Counted from the first letter of the stretch, positions 33,543 to 42,812 are shown. The stretch: 64,000 nt of DNA from Clostridium sp. DSM 17811 (GCF_018861905.1 NZ_JAHLDU010000014.1:48916-112915), one strand, 5' to 3'. Numbers and translations: made by a program. The notes: generated from the letters alone by a model not told the origin.

Positions 33543-35540
33543 ATGAAAAAATCTATAACTTATATGCAAAGATTTTTAATAATTATAATAATTATTGCAT
33601 ATGTACTTCCGTTTTTATGCTTTCAAATAAAATGCTTAGCACATATTCTGAGTACTCACCAAACTGTTACAACAACAGAAAGTAAAGAAAAAAATTCTAT
33701 ATCTTTATTAGGTAACAACCATAAAGAGCCTTTAAATAAGGACAATGTAGAAAAGTTTGCAGATGGTCTGTTTAATGAACAGTTGAAAAAATTTAAAGTA
33801 CCCGGAGCAGTTTTTGCTGTTGTTAAAGACAATACTGTTCTTTTTGAAAAAGGATATGGATATTCAGATATAGATAAAAAAATACCTGTCGATCCTAAGA
33901 CAACTGTTTTTAGAGTAGCTTCAATTTCGAAACTTTTTACTGCTACAGCTGTTATGCAGCTAAAAGAAAAAGGTAAGGTAAATTTAAAGGAAGATATAAA
34001 TAAATATTTAAAGGATTTTAAAATAGAAAACAAATACTCAAAACCTGTAACACTTGAAAATCTATTGACTCACACCGCTGGTTTTGATGAAAAAATTATC
34101 GGAGAATCTCAAACAAAAAGTTATCTACAAGAAAAGCCATTAAAAGATACCTTAATATCTCGCCTTCGTCCTATAATTCGTGAGCCTGGTGAATCTCCCC
34201 AGTACAGTAACTATGGTATGTCTGTAGCTGGTTATGTTGTTGAAAGTATGACTGGTACTCCTTTTGATAAATATATGGAAGATAATATATTGAAGCCTCT
34301 ACATATGAATAACAGTAGTTTTTCTTTCAATAACAAAATACTAGGTAACTTATCTAAAGGATATGATTACAAAAATGGTGTTTATAAAAAGGTCCCTATA
34401 TATGGAACAACCTTGGCACCAGCGGGTGGATTAAAAACCACCGCAGATGATATGACTAAGTTTATGATAGCGCATTTAAATAATGGTACTTATGATAATA
34501 CTGCAATATTGAATAAAGATACTACAGTGGATATGCATAAAAAGCATTTTCCATTGGATATAAATATTCCCGGTTTATGCTATGGATTTGAAGAAAACAA
34601 TATAAATGGGGTGAGAGTACTTGGCCATGGTGGTAACGATTATGGTTTTAATAGTCTCTTATATTTAATACCTGACAGTAATTTGGGATTTTTTATTTCA
34701 ACCAATGGTGATACTGGAGCCAATATCGGTGGTAATATAGCCAATGAATTCATGAAAAAATATTATCCACAATCTAAAGTACAAACCAGTATGGATAATA
34801 AAGTTAAATTTACAAAAAGTAATTTAAAAGAATTGGAAGGTGTTTACCAAGCTAGTAGATATCCAAGAAATGAAATAGGTAAATTAGTATTACTACTGGT
34901 TCCACCATTAAATATAAAAAGCAAGTCGGATACATTGATCGTAAAAAACCCAGGTGGGCAAAATCTCTATAAAGAGATAGAACCTTTACTTTTTAAGAAT
35001 ATTAAAGGAGATGATACTATTGCCTTTAAAGCAAATAAACAAGGAAATATATCTTATATGCTTACTCCTGGTTCAAGCATTGCCTATGAGAAAATACATT
35101 GGTATGAAAACCCTATGTTGCATAAAATCATTTTTGTACTTTTTTCAGTATTGTTTTTATGTATGTCCATTACAATGCTATTACTTAATTTCAAGAAAAA
35201 AGCTACTAAGGAATTGTCAATTTATAAGCATCATAGATATATTATACTTTCTATATGCATATTAAATTTAGTATTTTTATTGGGTATGACTAAAGAATGT
35301 ATTGATTTATCATCCTCTCTTACTTTTTTACCAGAATTACCTAAGATGGTTATATTTCTATTGTTTATTCCAATACTAACTACCATATTTACTTTTGGAC
35401 TATTGATTGCAACCTATGTATATTGGAACAAGGAAAAGTCTAATCCCAGTATACTTGTACGTAATATAATACTTTGTTGTGTATTTTTAATTTTTAGTCT
35501 TTATCTAAATTACTGGAACCTTTTAGGATTCAAGTTTTAG
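33543..35540 (+). CDS. membrane serine hydrolase, beta-lactamase/PBP4*-like
   Basis: 665 residues from the ATG at 33543 with AAGGAGG 9 bases upstream (the ATG at 33495 has no site). An N-terminal membrane anchor (10-28) is followed by a class C beta-lactamase/DD-peptidase domain with SISK (127-130, nucleophile Ser and Lys), YSN (221-223) and HGG (361-363). The last 130 residues hold four membrane helices. Such PbpE/Pbp4*-like enzymes act on D-Ala peptides or related amides outside the cell. It lies just upstream of a Bce-like regulator/sensor/ABC set with a palindrome between, so it may be part of the same envelope-stress response; the hydrolysed substrate is unknown. Confidence 0.85.
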   Translation: MKKSITYMQRFLIIIIIIAYVLPFLCFQIKCLAHILSTHQTVTTTESKEKNSISLLGNNHKEPLNKDNVEKFADGLFNEQLKKFKVPGAVFAVVKDNTVLFEKGYGYSDIDKKIPVDPKTTVFRVASISKLFTATAVMQLKEKGKVNLKEDINKYLKDFKIENKYSKPVTLENLLTHTAGFDEKIIGESQTKSYLQEKPLKDTLISRLRPIIREPGESPQYSNYGMSVAGYVVESMTGTPFDKYMEDNILKPLHMNNSSFSFNNKILGNLSKGYDYKNGVYKKVPIYGTTLAPAGGLKTTADDMTKFMIAHLNNGTYDNTAILNKDTTVDMHKKHFPLDINIPGLCYGFEENNINGVRVLGHGGNDYGFNSLLYLIPDSNLGFFISTNGDTGANIGGNIANEFMKKYYPQSKVQTSMDNKVKFTKSNLKELEGVYQASRYPRNEIGKLVLLLVPPLNIKSKSDTLIVKNPGGQNLYKEIEPLLFKNIKGDDTIAFKANKQGNISYMLTPGSSIAYEKIHWYENPMLHKIIFVLFSVLFLCMSITMLLLNFKKKATKELSIYKHHRYIILSICILNLVFLLGMTKECIDLSSSLTFLPELPKMVIFLLFIPILTTIFTFGLLIATYVYWNKEKSNPSILVRNIILCCVFLIFSLYLNYWNLLGFKF

Positions 35541-35597
35541 TCAAAAATCAGACTCAGTTTCCTTTACTATCAAATTCAATCTTCTTTCCGCCCTTTT

Positions 35598-35643
35598 AAG
35601 TTATGATATAATATAGAAAAGTTACTATATTATATCATAACTT
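35598..35643 (+). promoter_or_regulatory. perfect 19-bp inverted repeat overlapping a -10 box
   Basis: Arms 35598-35616 and 35625-35643 are perfectly complementary around an 8-base loop. TATAAT at 35607-35612 lies in the left arm, and the AAGGAGG of the response regulator follows at 35648. It can be a terminator of the hydrolase, an operator, or both. Confidence 0.7.
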
Positions 35644-35662
35644 TAAAAAGGAGGAATCTGTT

Positions 35663-36361
35663 TTGTATAAGATACTTATTATTGAAGATGATATCAGGCT
35701 AAATAAACTCGTAACAGAACATCTTCAAAAATATAGATTTGATGTTACTTATATACAAGATTTTAGAAATGTAGAGGTAGAACTTAAAAATTCAAAAGCT
35801 GACTTGATTCTTTTAGATATAAATCTTCCATATTCCGATGGGTTTCAATTGTGTAAAACTTTTAGAAGAACCTCAAAAATACCTGTAATTATTATTTCTT
35901 CAAGAGATAGTAGAGAGGAACAAATACGTGGACTTGAACTCGGAGCAGATGATTATATTACAAAACCCTTTAACTTTGACTTTCTGCTTGCTAAGATACA
36001 AGCAGCAATACGAAGAGTGTACGGTGAATATGCAAATGAATCCACTATAATTGAAAGTATGGGAGGTATTAAGCTTAATAAAGATACTTTTAAAATACAT
36101 TATAATGGAATTGAACTTGAGCTTAGTAAAAATGAGTTCAAGCTCTTAAGTATACTTATTAAGAATGAAAATAGAATAGTCAGTAGAGAATACCTTTTAG
36201 AAGAGCTTTGGAATGATACTACTTTTGTAGATGATAATACGTTAACAGTTAATATAGCAAGAATAAGAACTAAACTTAAAGAATTTGGTGTTAGTGAAGT
36301 TATCTCAACCAAATGGGGTATAGGATACATGTTTCAATGTGATTCTGAGCAAGAGGGTTAA
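35663..36361 (+). CDS. OmpR-family response regulator (BceR-like)
   Basis: 232 residues from a TTG with AAGGAGG 8 bases ahead. The receiver domain (1-118) has acidic pocket EDD near 8-10, phospho-Asp in LILLDINLP (near 53), Thr/Ser in VIIISS and Lys in ITKPFN (near 104). A winged-helix output domain follows (about 135-228; FKLLSILIKNENRIVSREYLLEELW). It is the first gene of a tightly packed set: kinase 2 bp on, ATPase, permease. By analogy with BceR it should activate the ABC genes in response to a cell-wall-active peptide. Confidence 0.9.
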   Translation: MYKILIIEDDIRLNKLVTEHLQKYRFDVTYIQDFRNVEVELKNSKADLILLDINLPYSDGFQLCKTFRRTSKIPVIIISSRDSREEQIRGLELGADDYITKPFNFDFLLAKIQAAIRRVYGEYANESTIIESMGGIKLNKDTFKIHYNGIELELSKNEFKLLSILIKNENRIVSREYLLEELWNDTTFVDDNTLTVNIARIRTKLKEFGVSEVISTKWGIGYMFQCDSEQEG

Positions 36362-36363
36362 AT

Positions 36364-37410
36364 ATGAACAAAAATATATTAATAAATTTTGCAAAAGATA
36401 AACTATCACTTACTATTGTATATTTTCTTAGTACAATTTTAATTCTTATTTACATTTACTCATTAGATACTCAAATTGATGTATTATATCCTTTGTTACT
36501 ATCTATAGTACTATACCTACTTTTAATATTAAGTGAATGGTCCAAATATTATAAGTTTAATAGAAGTATCAATGAAGGCATAGAAAGCAGGTACTTTAAT
36601 TTAAATCCAAAAACAAATGAACAGCTAGAAACAGCTAATGCTATATTTAAAATTCATGAAAACTATACAAATAAAATAAGTAAAATTCATGCACAAAATA
36701 CAGATAATAAGTACTTTTTGTCTCAATGGATTCATAATATAAAGACTCCTCCTTCAATAATTGATCTTATCATTCAAAAAGCTACTAAAGAAACAAGCTT
36801 TAGTAACGAGGATTCCACAATGAACCAATTGAATATATTAAGATTGTTCTTTGATATAAGAGAAGAAAATAATAAAGTTAAGAATGGTTTAGATCAAATT
36901 CTAAACATTAGTAGATTAAAAGATTTTCCAAAAGATTATGAACCCCAAACAGCGGACTTAGTTCAATTATTAAAGGAGGTCATCAATAATAAAAAAAGTC
37001 AATTTATCTATAATAATGTATTTCCTAAAATAGAATTTAAATATGAAAAAATATTGATTGTTACAGATAAAAAGTGGAATAAATTTATGCTTGAACAACT
37101 TCTATCAAATGCTATTAAATATTCTAAAGATAACAAAAAAAACACATATGTATATTTTAATATATATAGAAATGATAAAGAAACAAAATTAACAATTCGA
37201 GATGAAGGTATTGGAATTCCAAGCTATGATATAAAAAGAGTTTTCGAACCATTTTTCACAGGAGAAAACGGTAGAAAAGTGGGCGATGCTACTGGCATAG
37301 GCCTATATATTTGCAAAGTAATATCAAAGAAGTTGAATCATAGCATAGCCATAGAATCTGAGATTAATAAAGGAACTACTATTTCAGTTACTTATCCATC
37401 AAAAATTTAA
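36364..37410 (+). CDS. intramembrane-sensing histidine kinase (BceS-like)
   Basis: 348 residues: two membrane helices (about 14-32 and 38-56) with almost no external loop, then a cytoplasmic kinase. The phospho-His is in SQWIHNIKTPPS (near 121), N box LEQLLSNAIKYS (near 240), G1 DEGIGIPSYD and G2 GDATGIGLYIC. The short sensor is typical of BceS-type kinases, which read the state of their ABC transporter rather than the drug itself. It starts 2 bases after the regulator and is followed by the ATPase gene. Confidence 0.9.
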   Translation: MNKNILINFAKDKLSLTIVYFLSTILILIYIYSLDTQIDVLYPLLLSIVLYLLLILSEWSKYYKFNRSINEGIESRYFNLNPKTNEQLETANAIFKIHENYTNKISKIHAQNTDNKYFLSQWIHNIKTPPSIIDLIIQKATKETSFSNEDSTMNQLNILRLFFDIREENNKVKNGLDQILNISRLKDFPKDYEPQTADLVQLLKEVINNKKSQFIYNNVFPKIEFKYEKILIVTDKKWNKFMLEQLLSNAIKYSKDNKKNTYVYFNIYRNDKETKLTIRDEGIGIPSYDIKRVFEPFFTGENGRKVGDATGIGLYICKVISKKLNHSIAIESEINKGTTISVTYPSKI

Positions 37411-37429
37411 AAACAATGGGGTGATTGCA

Positions 37430-38182
37430 TTGGAAGTTTTATGTGCTGAGGATATTATTAAGGTGTATGGAGGAAATTTAGAAGTTAACTCTAATAATGT
37501 ATTAAACGGTATAGATTTAAGCATTGAAAGTGGAGAATTTACTGCTATTATGGGACAATCAGGAAGTGGTAAAACAACTCTGCTTAATATCTTATCAGGT
37601 ATTGACACGTCTAATAGTGGAACAGTGAAAATAATGAATAAATATATAACTTCCTTAAGCAAAAAAGAAAAATCTATTTTTAGGCGTGAAAATCTAGGAA
37701 TTATATTTCAAAGCTTTAATCTTCTTGATAATATTACACTTGCAGAAAATGCTGCACTTCCATTGATATTTAAGGGAATCAGTGCCCCAATAATTGATGA
37801 AAAAATAAAAGAATATTTTATGTTTTTTGATATATACGATATTAGAAATAGATATCCATATAATGTGTCTTTAGGAGAACAACAAAGAGCAGCCGCATGT
37901 AGAGCTCTAATAAATGATCCATATATTATTTTAGCTGATGAACCAACTGGAAGTCTTGATCCAAATACTTCTAAAAAATTTATGAATTACTTGCAAATGA
38001 TAAATGATGTCAAAAAAGCAACAATTCTTATGGTTACACATGACATATACGCTGCAAGCTGCTGCAGACGAGTGATTTTCATAAAATCCGGAAAAATATT
38101 TGTAGATATATATAACAAAGGAGATCAAAGTGCTTTTTTTAATAGAATATTGGATACTCTAGCAGTGATTAGTGGTGAATGA
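37430..38182 (+). CDS. ABC transporter ATPase (BceA-like)
   Basis: About 250 residues; I favour the TTG at 37430 because GGGGTGAT lies just ahead, although a GTG at 37421 is in frame. Walker A is GQSGSGKTT, Q loop FQSFNLLDN, signature VSLGEQQRAA (usual second residue Gly replaced by Leu), Walker B IILADEPTGSLDP and switch MVTHDIYAA. It is a MacB/BceA-type ATPase that drives peptide removal or signalling. The stop is 1 base before the permease ATG. Confidence 0.88.
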   Translation: MEVLCAEDIIKVYGGNLEVNSNNVLNGIDLSIESGEFTAIMGQSGSGKTTLLNILSGIDTSNSGTVKIMNKYITSLSKKEKSIFRRENLGIIFQSFNLLDNITLAENAALPLIFKGISAPIIDEKIKEYFMFFDIYDIRNRYPYNVSLGEQQRAAACRALINDPYIILADEPTGSLDPNTSKKFMNYLQMINDVKKATILMVTHDIYAASCCRRVIFIKSGKIFVDIYNKGDQSAFFNRILDTLAVISGE

Positions 38183-38183
38183 T

Positions 38184-39461
38184 ATGAATTATGCAAAGAT
38201 GCTGAAACAAACTATAAAATTAAATTTAGATCAATATTTCTTGTTTGTATTTTCCCTAATAATCTCAGTTATATTCTTTTTTACTGAGTTAACACTATAT
38301 AATTCATATGTATCAGCAATTAATCGAAAAAATGTTTTTGTATTACCCGCAATTGCTGTCTTTAATACTGCATTATGGAGTATTTTGACGTACATTTCCT
38401 TCGTAAAACACAGACAAAAAGAATTTGCAACATTTTTGGCTTTGGGCATGACCTGTAATGAGCTGAAAATGCTACTTCTCCTAGAAAATATTTTAAATTT
38501 TTTCATATATGTGCCTATAGGATTAATTTTAGGTATTATATTTTCAAAAATAATTGTACTTTTCATATTTAAATTAGCAGGAATTTCTGCTTTTACTTTT
38601 AAATTTAAATCAATTATCTACATAATTACTATTGGACATTATATTTTGCTTGCTATTATATTCATTTTATGGACATCTAAATTTATTAATAGTCTGTCCT
38701 TAATAAAAATAACAAATCATAAAAATTTACATATGGTACATTCTAAAAAAGAAAATTTATTAAGAATAGCACCCTATGTTTTAATACTATGTTGCATTCA
38801 TTTTAATGAAAGAATAGCCCTAAACTTTCAATCTAGATATTATATCGACTATTCTTTAATATGTATAGTAGTAATTTTTATATTATTTTTAATTTTCATA
38901 AATATATTTATTGTTTTTACAAAAAAAAATAAAAATTTTTATTATAAGAGAATTTTTTTAATAAATGAATTAGAGGATTCTTTAAAGGATAATAAAATTA
39001 TAATTTTCTTTATCGCTTTTTTAAACTTCACCTTTATTATTTCCGAAAGAATTGGTAATTTGACTAATGTAAAAACACGTTTTAACACTTACAACATTTT
39101 TCAAATGTCTTCTTTTAATTCCATATATATTTTTATTGTATTGCTAAGTTTTATCGCTTCCTCCACTATATTATATTTTAAAATCAAAATAGATCTAGAT
39201 AACTGGAAATTTGAGAAGATCAAATTATATAATATTGGACTAATTGATAAAGAAATAGATAGTATATTATTATGCAAACTTAAGTTAATATTTTTTTCAC
39301 ATATATTTATAACAACTCTCACAAGTATCGTATATCTTTATATTTGCAAATTAGGTAAAGTTTTTGTGATAAATACAATTAAAATATTTATATGTTATTT
39401 TATTATACAATTATTAGGATATATTGTAACTAGAATAAAAATAATTGAAACGAACGGATGA
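38184..39461 (+). CDS. FtsX-type permease, BceB-like but lacking the large extracellular domain
   Basis: 425 residues from the ATG at 38184. Ten hydrophobic segments can be counted, the same number as BceB, but the stretch between segments 7 and 8, where BceB carries a sensor domain of about 200 residues, is only about 25 residues (SERIGNLTNVKTRFNTYN). BceB proteins are about 650 residues. The product is very rich in Ile, Phe and Lys. It would partner the ATPase just upstream. The missing domain is striking because in the Bce group it binds the antibiotic-target complex. Confidence 0.8.
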   Translation: MNYAKMLKQTIKLNLDQYFLFVFSLIISVIFFFTELTLYNSYVSAINRKNVFVLPAIAVFNTALWSILTYISFVKHRQKEFATFLALGMTCNELKMLLLLENILNFFIYVPIGLILGIIFSKIIVLFIFKLAGISAFTFKFKSIIYIITIGHYILLAIIFILWTSKFINSLSLIKITNHKNLHMVHSKKENLLRIAPYVLILCCIHFNERIALNFQSRYYIDYSLICIVVIFILFLIFINIFIVFTKKNKNFYYKRIFLINELEDSLKDNKIIIFFIAFLNFTFIISERIGNLTNVKTRFNTYNIFQMSSFNSIYIFIVLLSFIASSTILYFKIKIDLDNWKFEKIKLYNIGLIDKEIDSILLCKLKLIFFSHIFITTLTSIVYLYICKLGKVFVINTIKIFICYFIIQLLGYIVTRIKIIETNG

Positions 39462-39834
39462 AAAGTTTATTTTCCACGCCAGATAATACTTCAGGTCCAC
39501 ATATACCATCGATAGAAAGGTTAAGTGTTTACTAAAGCTTTTTAATATATGATTCAAGGTAAAAATAGTATAATTAACTAGATATTCATACTACACTCGT
39601 AGGAAACTGCGAAGTATTTTGATAATGGCTGTAGCAGATATTCTTTTTTATTTTGTATCATTTTTGGCCTTATTTTATCAATGATATATGGGATTTCCGT
39701 CAGTTGATTATAAATATAATTTAACTTTTGAAACTGATAATGGGCTATTGAATTATAAACATGGAGTAGCAAACAGATTTATATCCTTTAATATTACAGC
39801 AATTGAATAGTATTCATATTTCATGAACAACTAT
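39462..39834. other. spacer after the Bce-like module
   Basis: About 370 bases. An antisense open frame (39578-39772) has no ribosome site and no recognisable identity. No strong hairpin follows the permease. Confidence 0.4.
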
Positions 39835-39960
39835 TCAAACCGAATAATCCCTCAAAATAGCGTAAAATTCAGTTATAAATAATACATTAATTAAGTTAAT
39901 AAAGCCTTTAATATGAGCGGGCACCGCAATTTGATTAATAATATTAGTTATTTGATCAAA
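39835..39960 (-). pseudogene. Spo0A-like C-terminal scrap 1
   Basis: About 41 codons begin FDQITNIINQIAVPAHIKGF, close to the conserved Spo0A DNA-binding-domain start ([17 protein letters not shown]), then diverge and stop. A longer related scrap lies at 41212-41440 on the other side of the PRC-barrel gene. Confidence 0.5.
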
Positions 39961-39983
39961 TTAAAATAAATAGAGCGGGTACT

Positions 39984-40014
39984 AAAAAATGAGCCTGTAT
40001 ATGACCAGGCTCAT
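39984..40014 (-). terminator. terminator of the PRC-barrel gene
   Basis: Arms ATGAGCCTG (39989-39997) and CAGGCTCAT (40006-40014); on the minus strand TTTTTT follows, so it terminates the gene at 40127-40912. Confidence 0.75.
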
Positions 40015-40126
40015 CCAAACTAATCTATATTCAAATTCATATTAAAATGGGGGAATCTTTTAATATGAAGAGATCTTTTAAAGTTACGTTTAACATGCCG
40101 TGCAATGTAGGTTCCGCACACATGTT

Positions 40127-40912
40127 TTAGTGGGATTGTTTCTTGAAATTCTCTTCATCGATCCAGTATCCCTGTTGATTGTAATGTTGGTACAGCTTGC
40201 TTTCATAGTCTCGTGTTATCAGAGACTCCTCAGTATATTCCGGTGCCTGCTTGATTGTCTCACGAATAAGGTTGACAAATACTTTAGATTCTTTCCAACT
40301 AACACGCTCTATCCATTTCGGTGAAATCAGAATTTTTTTCCCCGGCCACCAGTTCATTGTAGCAATAACTAAATAACGAATTTCCAATGTCTCATAATCA
40401 ATGATAAAATCTTCAACGTGTCCAATTTCGCCATCTATGGCTTGAATGTTGTAGCCACTCACCTCATGAGTGCTACGTAAATGGCTATCCCAACCTTTAT
40501 CACCTTGAGTTGATTCCATCAATTTTTCTTGATTTTGACCACTAACAATAAAAGGAGAAAGCCCACCAGTTATCCCGATGTTTGGGTCACCCCAATATAC
40601 TGGCCATTCATAATACGTATAGTAATCTTCTTCGAATTGTCGTGATATGGGTTTGTCACTGGCCAAAGAGGGACTGTTTTCAATCTGCTTTTTGGTCAAA
40701 TTAATTACGATATATTGGTCTTCGTTATTTACGCCATCCAACGCATAAGGTGATATTAACACCTGTCTGCCAACTAACCAATTTCCTGTGTCGGCAATCA
40801 AATATCGAATTGTCCAAAAGTGGTCATCAAAATAGAATTCTTTGACCTTACCTATTTCTCCATCGGGACATTGCAACTTGTAACCCTTTAGTGTTTTGAC
40901 TTTGCTTAACAT
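40127..40912 (-). CDS. protein with two PRC-barrel domains, copy A
   Basis: 261 residues: PRC-barrel domains at about 1-75 (GEIGKVKEFYFDDHFWTIRYLI, GRQVLISPYAL) and 155-235 (GEIGHVEDFIID, EIRYLVI, WWPGKKILISPKWI), joined by a hydrophilic linker. The C-terminus ends YESKLYQHYNQQGYW. PRC barrels are small beta barrels found in RimM and in stress-induced proteins; two-domain forms like this often sit in general-stress clusters and have no known reaction. A close paralogue is at 41857-42642, on the other strand. AAGGAGA precedes the ATG, and a 21-residue peptide gene lies 85 bp upstream on the same strand. Confidence 0.85.
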   Translation of the reverse strand: MLSKVKTLKGYKLQCPDGEIGKVKEFYFDDHFWTIRYLIADTGNWLVGRQVLISPYALDGVNNEDQYIVINLTKKQIENSPSLASDKPISRQFEEDYYTYYEWPVYWGDPNIGITGGLSPFIVSGQNQEKLMESTQGDKGWDSHLRSTHEVSGYNIQAIDGEIGHVEDFIIDYETLEIRYLVIATMNWWPGKKILISPKWIERVSWKESKVFVNLIRETIKQAPEYTEESLITRDYESKLYQHYNQQGYWIDEENFKKQSH

Positions 40913-40996
40913 AATAATTCTCCTTTCTTCTTTTAGTTATTTGTGAAAAACTTCTTTATTGTATTTAAATGTAGTTTTTATGAATTACCTTTAATC

Positions 40997-41062
40997 TTAC
41001 AGAATGCCGAGTAATTTAAGTATTACAATTATAACAACCACGCCACCAATTATTTCTAGCAT
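40997..41062 (-). CDS. 21-residue hydrophobic peptide, copy A
   Basis: AAAAGGAGTG lies 7-8 bases before the ATG at 41062, a near-perfect ribosome site. The product is MLEIIGGVVVIIVILKLLGI plus L: a single hydrophobic helix with one Lys. It sits just upstream of PRC-barrel copy A. An almost identical peptide with an identical ribosome site is at 42813-42878, so both the sequence and its translation signal are conserved. Function unknown. Small membrane toxins, transporter regulators and membrane-stress peptides have this look. Confidence 0.65.
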   Translation of the reverse strand: MLEIIGGVVVIIVILKLLGIL

Positions 41063-41143
41063 ATAATTCACACTCCTTTTATCCTTAAATTATAGAGTAT
41101 TTATATCGTACTTTACTATCACTCTCTTATATTATATCATATC

Positions 41144-41153
41144 TTTCGACAAA
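41144..41153 (-). promoter_or_regulatory. TTTGTCGAAA box upstream of the 21-aa peptide and PRC copy A
   Basis: Read on the minus strand, TTTGTCGAAA precedes a TATAAT-containing stretch, about 85 bp from the peptide start. The same word occurs ahead of 41637 and 45093. Confidence 0.4.
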
Positions 41154-41211
41154 AATATGCAAATTCAGACACATGTGATTGATATATACAGTTTCAATTT
41201 ACTTACGAAAT

Positions 41212-41440
41212 CTATAGTACGAAAGAGAATCTAGGCATATATTGAGTTACTAATGATAAAAGTTCAATATCATTCAATACCCTGTTTGTTGCTTCTCTTA
41301 CAAATGTATAACCTTTTATATGAGCAGGAATTCCAATTTCATGAATAATATTAGTTATTTGATTGATCATATCCATTCGCTGAGTTATATTAATTTTAGC
41401 ATTGCGATAGGACTTTTGGGTTATTTTATCTTGACCAACT
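41212..41440 (-). pseudogene. Spo0A-like C-terminal fragment 2
   Basis: About 60 codons contain [19 protein letters not shown], then [19 protein letters not shown], closely following the Spo0A C-terminal (DNA-binding) domain. The sequence leaves the family after VTQYMPRF and stops, so the recognition helix region and the end are missing. No receiver domain or start lies upstream. It is a dead partial paralogue of the sporulation master regulator. Confidence 0.65.
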
Positions 41441-41482
41441 GTTATATAAATAAGTAAGTAAGTAAATGAATAAACTAAATTA

Positions 41483-41525
41483 TTTGTCGAAAAAGGTTGA
41501 AATTTGATGGCATCCGTGATACAAT
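41483..41525 (+). promoter_or_regulatory. TTTGTCGA box plus sigma-A promoter for the lmo0937-like/PRC copy B unit
   Basis: TTTGTCGA (41483-41490) precedes TTGAAA (41497-41502), a 17-base spacer and TACAAT (41520-41525). The block is closely similar to 44775-44817. Confidence 0.55.
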
Positions 41526-41636
41526 ATAACCATAATATTCTAAGTTTTCCGTAAATTTAAATTTATGTAGTATTAGTCATAAAGTTTAGGTATTAACACT
41601 ATTTGTTAAAAATCATTTTATAAATGAATGATATAT

Positions 41637-41774
41637 ATGGGATTATTACGTTGGTTAGCAGCGATATTAATAATTTTCTGGTTATTGGGGCTGGTGATTA
41701 ATATTGGTGGTGGCGTGATACACATATTAATTGTCATAGCTGTTATATTATTCGTTTTTGATGTTATTGGTTGA
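41637..41774 (+). CDS. lmo0937-like small membrane protein, copy 1
   Basis: 45 residues: MGLLRWLAAILIIFWLLGLV, INIGGGVIHILIVIAVILFV and a short tail. Two hydrophobic helices are joined by IGGG-IH, the hallmark of lmo0937-family peptides, which are widespread in stress regulons of Firmicutes. Its ribosome site is weak (AATGAATGAT) compared with copy 2 at 43012. It lies between the shared promoter block and PRC-barrel copy B. Function unknown. Confidence 0.7.
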   Translation: MGLLRWLAAILIIFWLLGLVINIGGGVIHILIVIAVILFVFDVIG

Positions 41775-41856
41775 CGAGGACAGTAATAGAAATTGTTCTT
41801 TTAAATATAACACAGAACCATTTTACAAAAAACTTGAATACGAAAGGGATGTTATT

Positions 41857-42642
41857 ATGTTAAACAAAGCCAAAACACTAAAGAATTACAAATTAAGCTG
41901 TATAGACGGAGAAATAGGTAAGGTCAAAGAATTCTATTTTGATGACCACTTTTGGGCAATTCGCTATTTGATTGTAAACACAGGAAATTGGTTAACTGGT
42001 AGACAAGTAATAATCTCACCGTATGCGTTGGCTGGGGTTAATAAAGAAGAAGAATCCATCACCATTAATCTCACCAAGAATCAGATTGAAAACAGTCCGT
42101 CTTTGTATAATGATGAACCTATATCACGACAATATGAAGAAGATTACTATAAGTATTATGAATGGCCTGTATATTGGGGTGGACCAAACATGTGGGGAGC
42201 GTATGGACTTTCTCCTCGCATAGAGAGTAGTCAAGACCAAGAAAAATTAATGGGATCACCTCAAGTTAACGAACAGTGGGAAAACCATTTACACATGGCT
42301 AGTGATGTAATTGGGTACGACATCCAAGCTACAGATGGCACGATTGGACATGTTGATGATTTTATCATTGATGATAAAACATTGGCGATTCGTTACCTAA
42401 TCATTGATACAAAGAATTGGTTGCCGGGGAAAAAGGTTCTTATTTCACCAAAATGGATAGAACGTGTTAGTTGGGATGAATCTAAAGTATTCATCAACCT
42501 TCTTCGTGAGAATATTAAGCAGTCACCGGAATACACGGATGAATCTCTGTTAACCCGAGATTACGAGAATGGACTGTATCAACATTATAATCAACAGGGA
42601 TACTGGATTGATGAAGAGATTTCCAATGAACATTTACGCTAA
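41857..42642 (+). CDS. protein with two PRC-barrel domains, copy B
   Basis: 261 residues starting at the ATG at 41857 (AAAGGGATG upstream; the longer frame from 41758 overlaps the peptide gene and is unlikely). It matches copy A along its whole length, including the domain starts GEIGKVKEFYFDDHFWAIRY and GTIGHVDDFIIDD and the tail YQHYNQQGYWIDEE. The pair was made by duplication with inversion. It would be transcribed with the lmo0937-like gene upstream. A terminator follows at 42727. Confidence 0.85.
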   Translation: MLNKAKTLKNYKLSCIDGEIGKVKEFYFDDHFWAIRYLIVNTGNWLTGRQVIISPYALAGVNKEEESITINLTKNQIENSPSLYNDEPISRQYEEDYYKYYEWPVYWGGPNMWGAYGLSPRIESSQDQEKLMGSPQVNEQWENHLHMASDVIGYDIQATDGTIGHVDDFIIDDKTLAIRYLIIDTKNWLPGKKVLISPKWIERVSWDESKVFINLLRENIKQSPEYTDESLLTRDYENGLYQHYNQQGYWIDEEISNEHLR

Positions 42643-42726
42643 AACAGTTGAGTGAGAATCTACATTTTTTTAATATAACTATATGTCGGTGTAAATATAT
42701 ATGTTGATAAAGAACTAATTAATTAA

Positions 42727-42761
42727 ACGGCAATGGTATAAATTGTATTTACCATTGCCGT
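42727..42761 (+). terminator. terminator of PRC-barrel copy B
   Basis: Perfect 12-base arms (42727-42738 and 42750-42761) with TATTTG following. Confidence 0.75.
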
Positions 42762-42812
42762 ATTTGTTACAGAAAAACTGATAGTTAGAGAAAAAAAAGG
42801 AGTGTGAATTAT

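Noticed and set aside
39578..39772. 64-codon minus-strand frame
   Set aside because: It begins at a TTG without ribosome site and matches no family I know.
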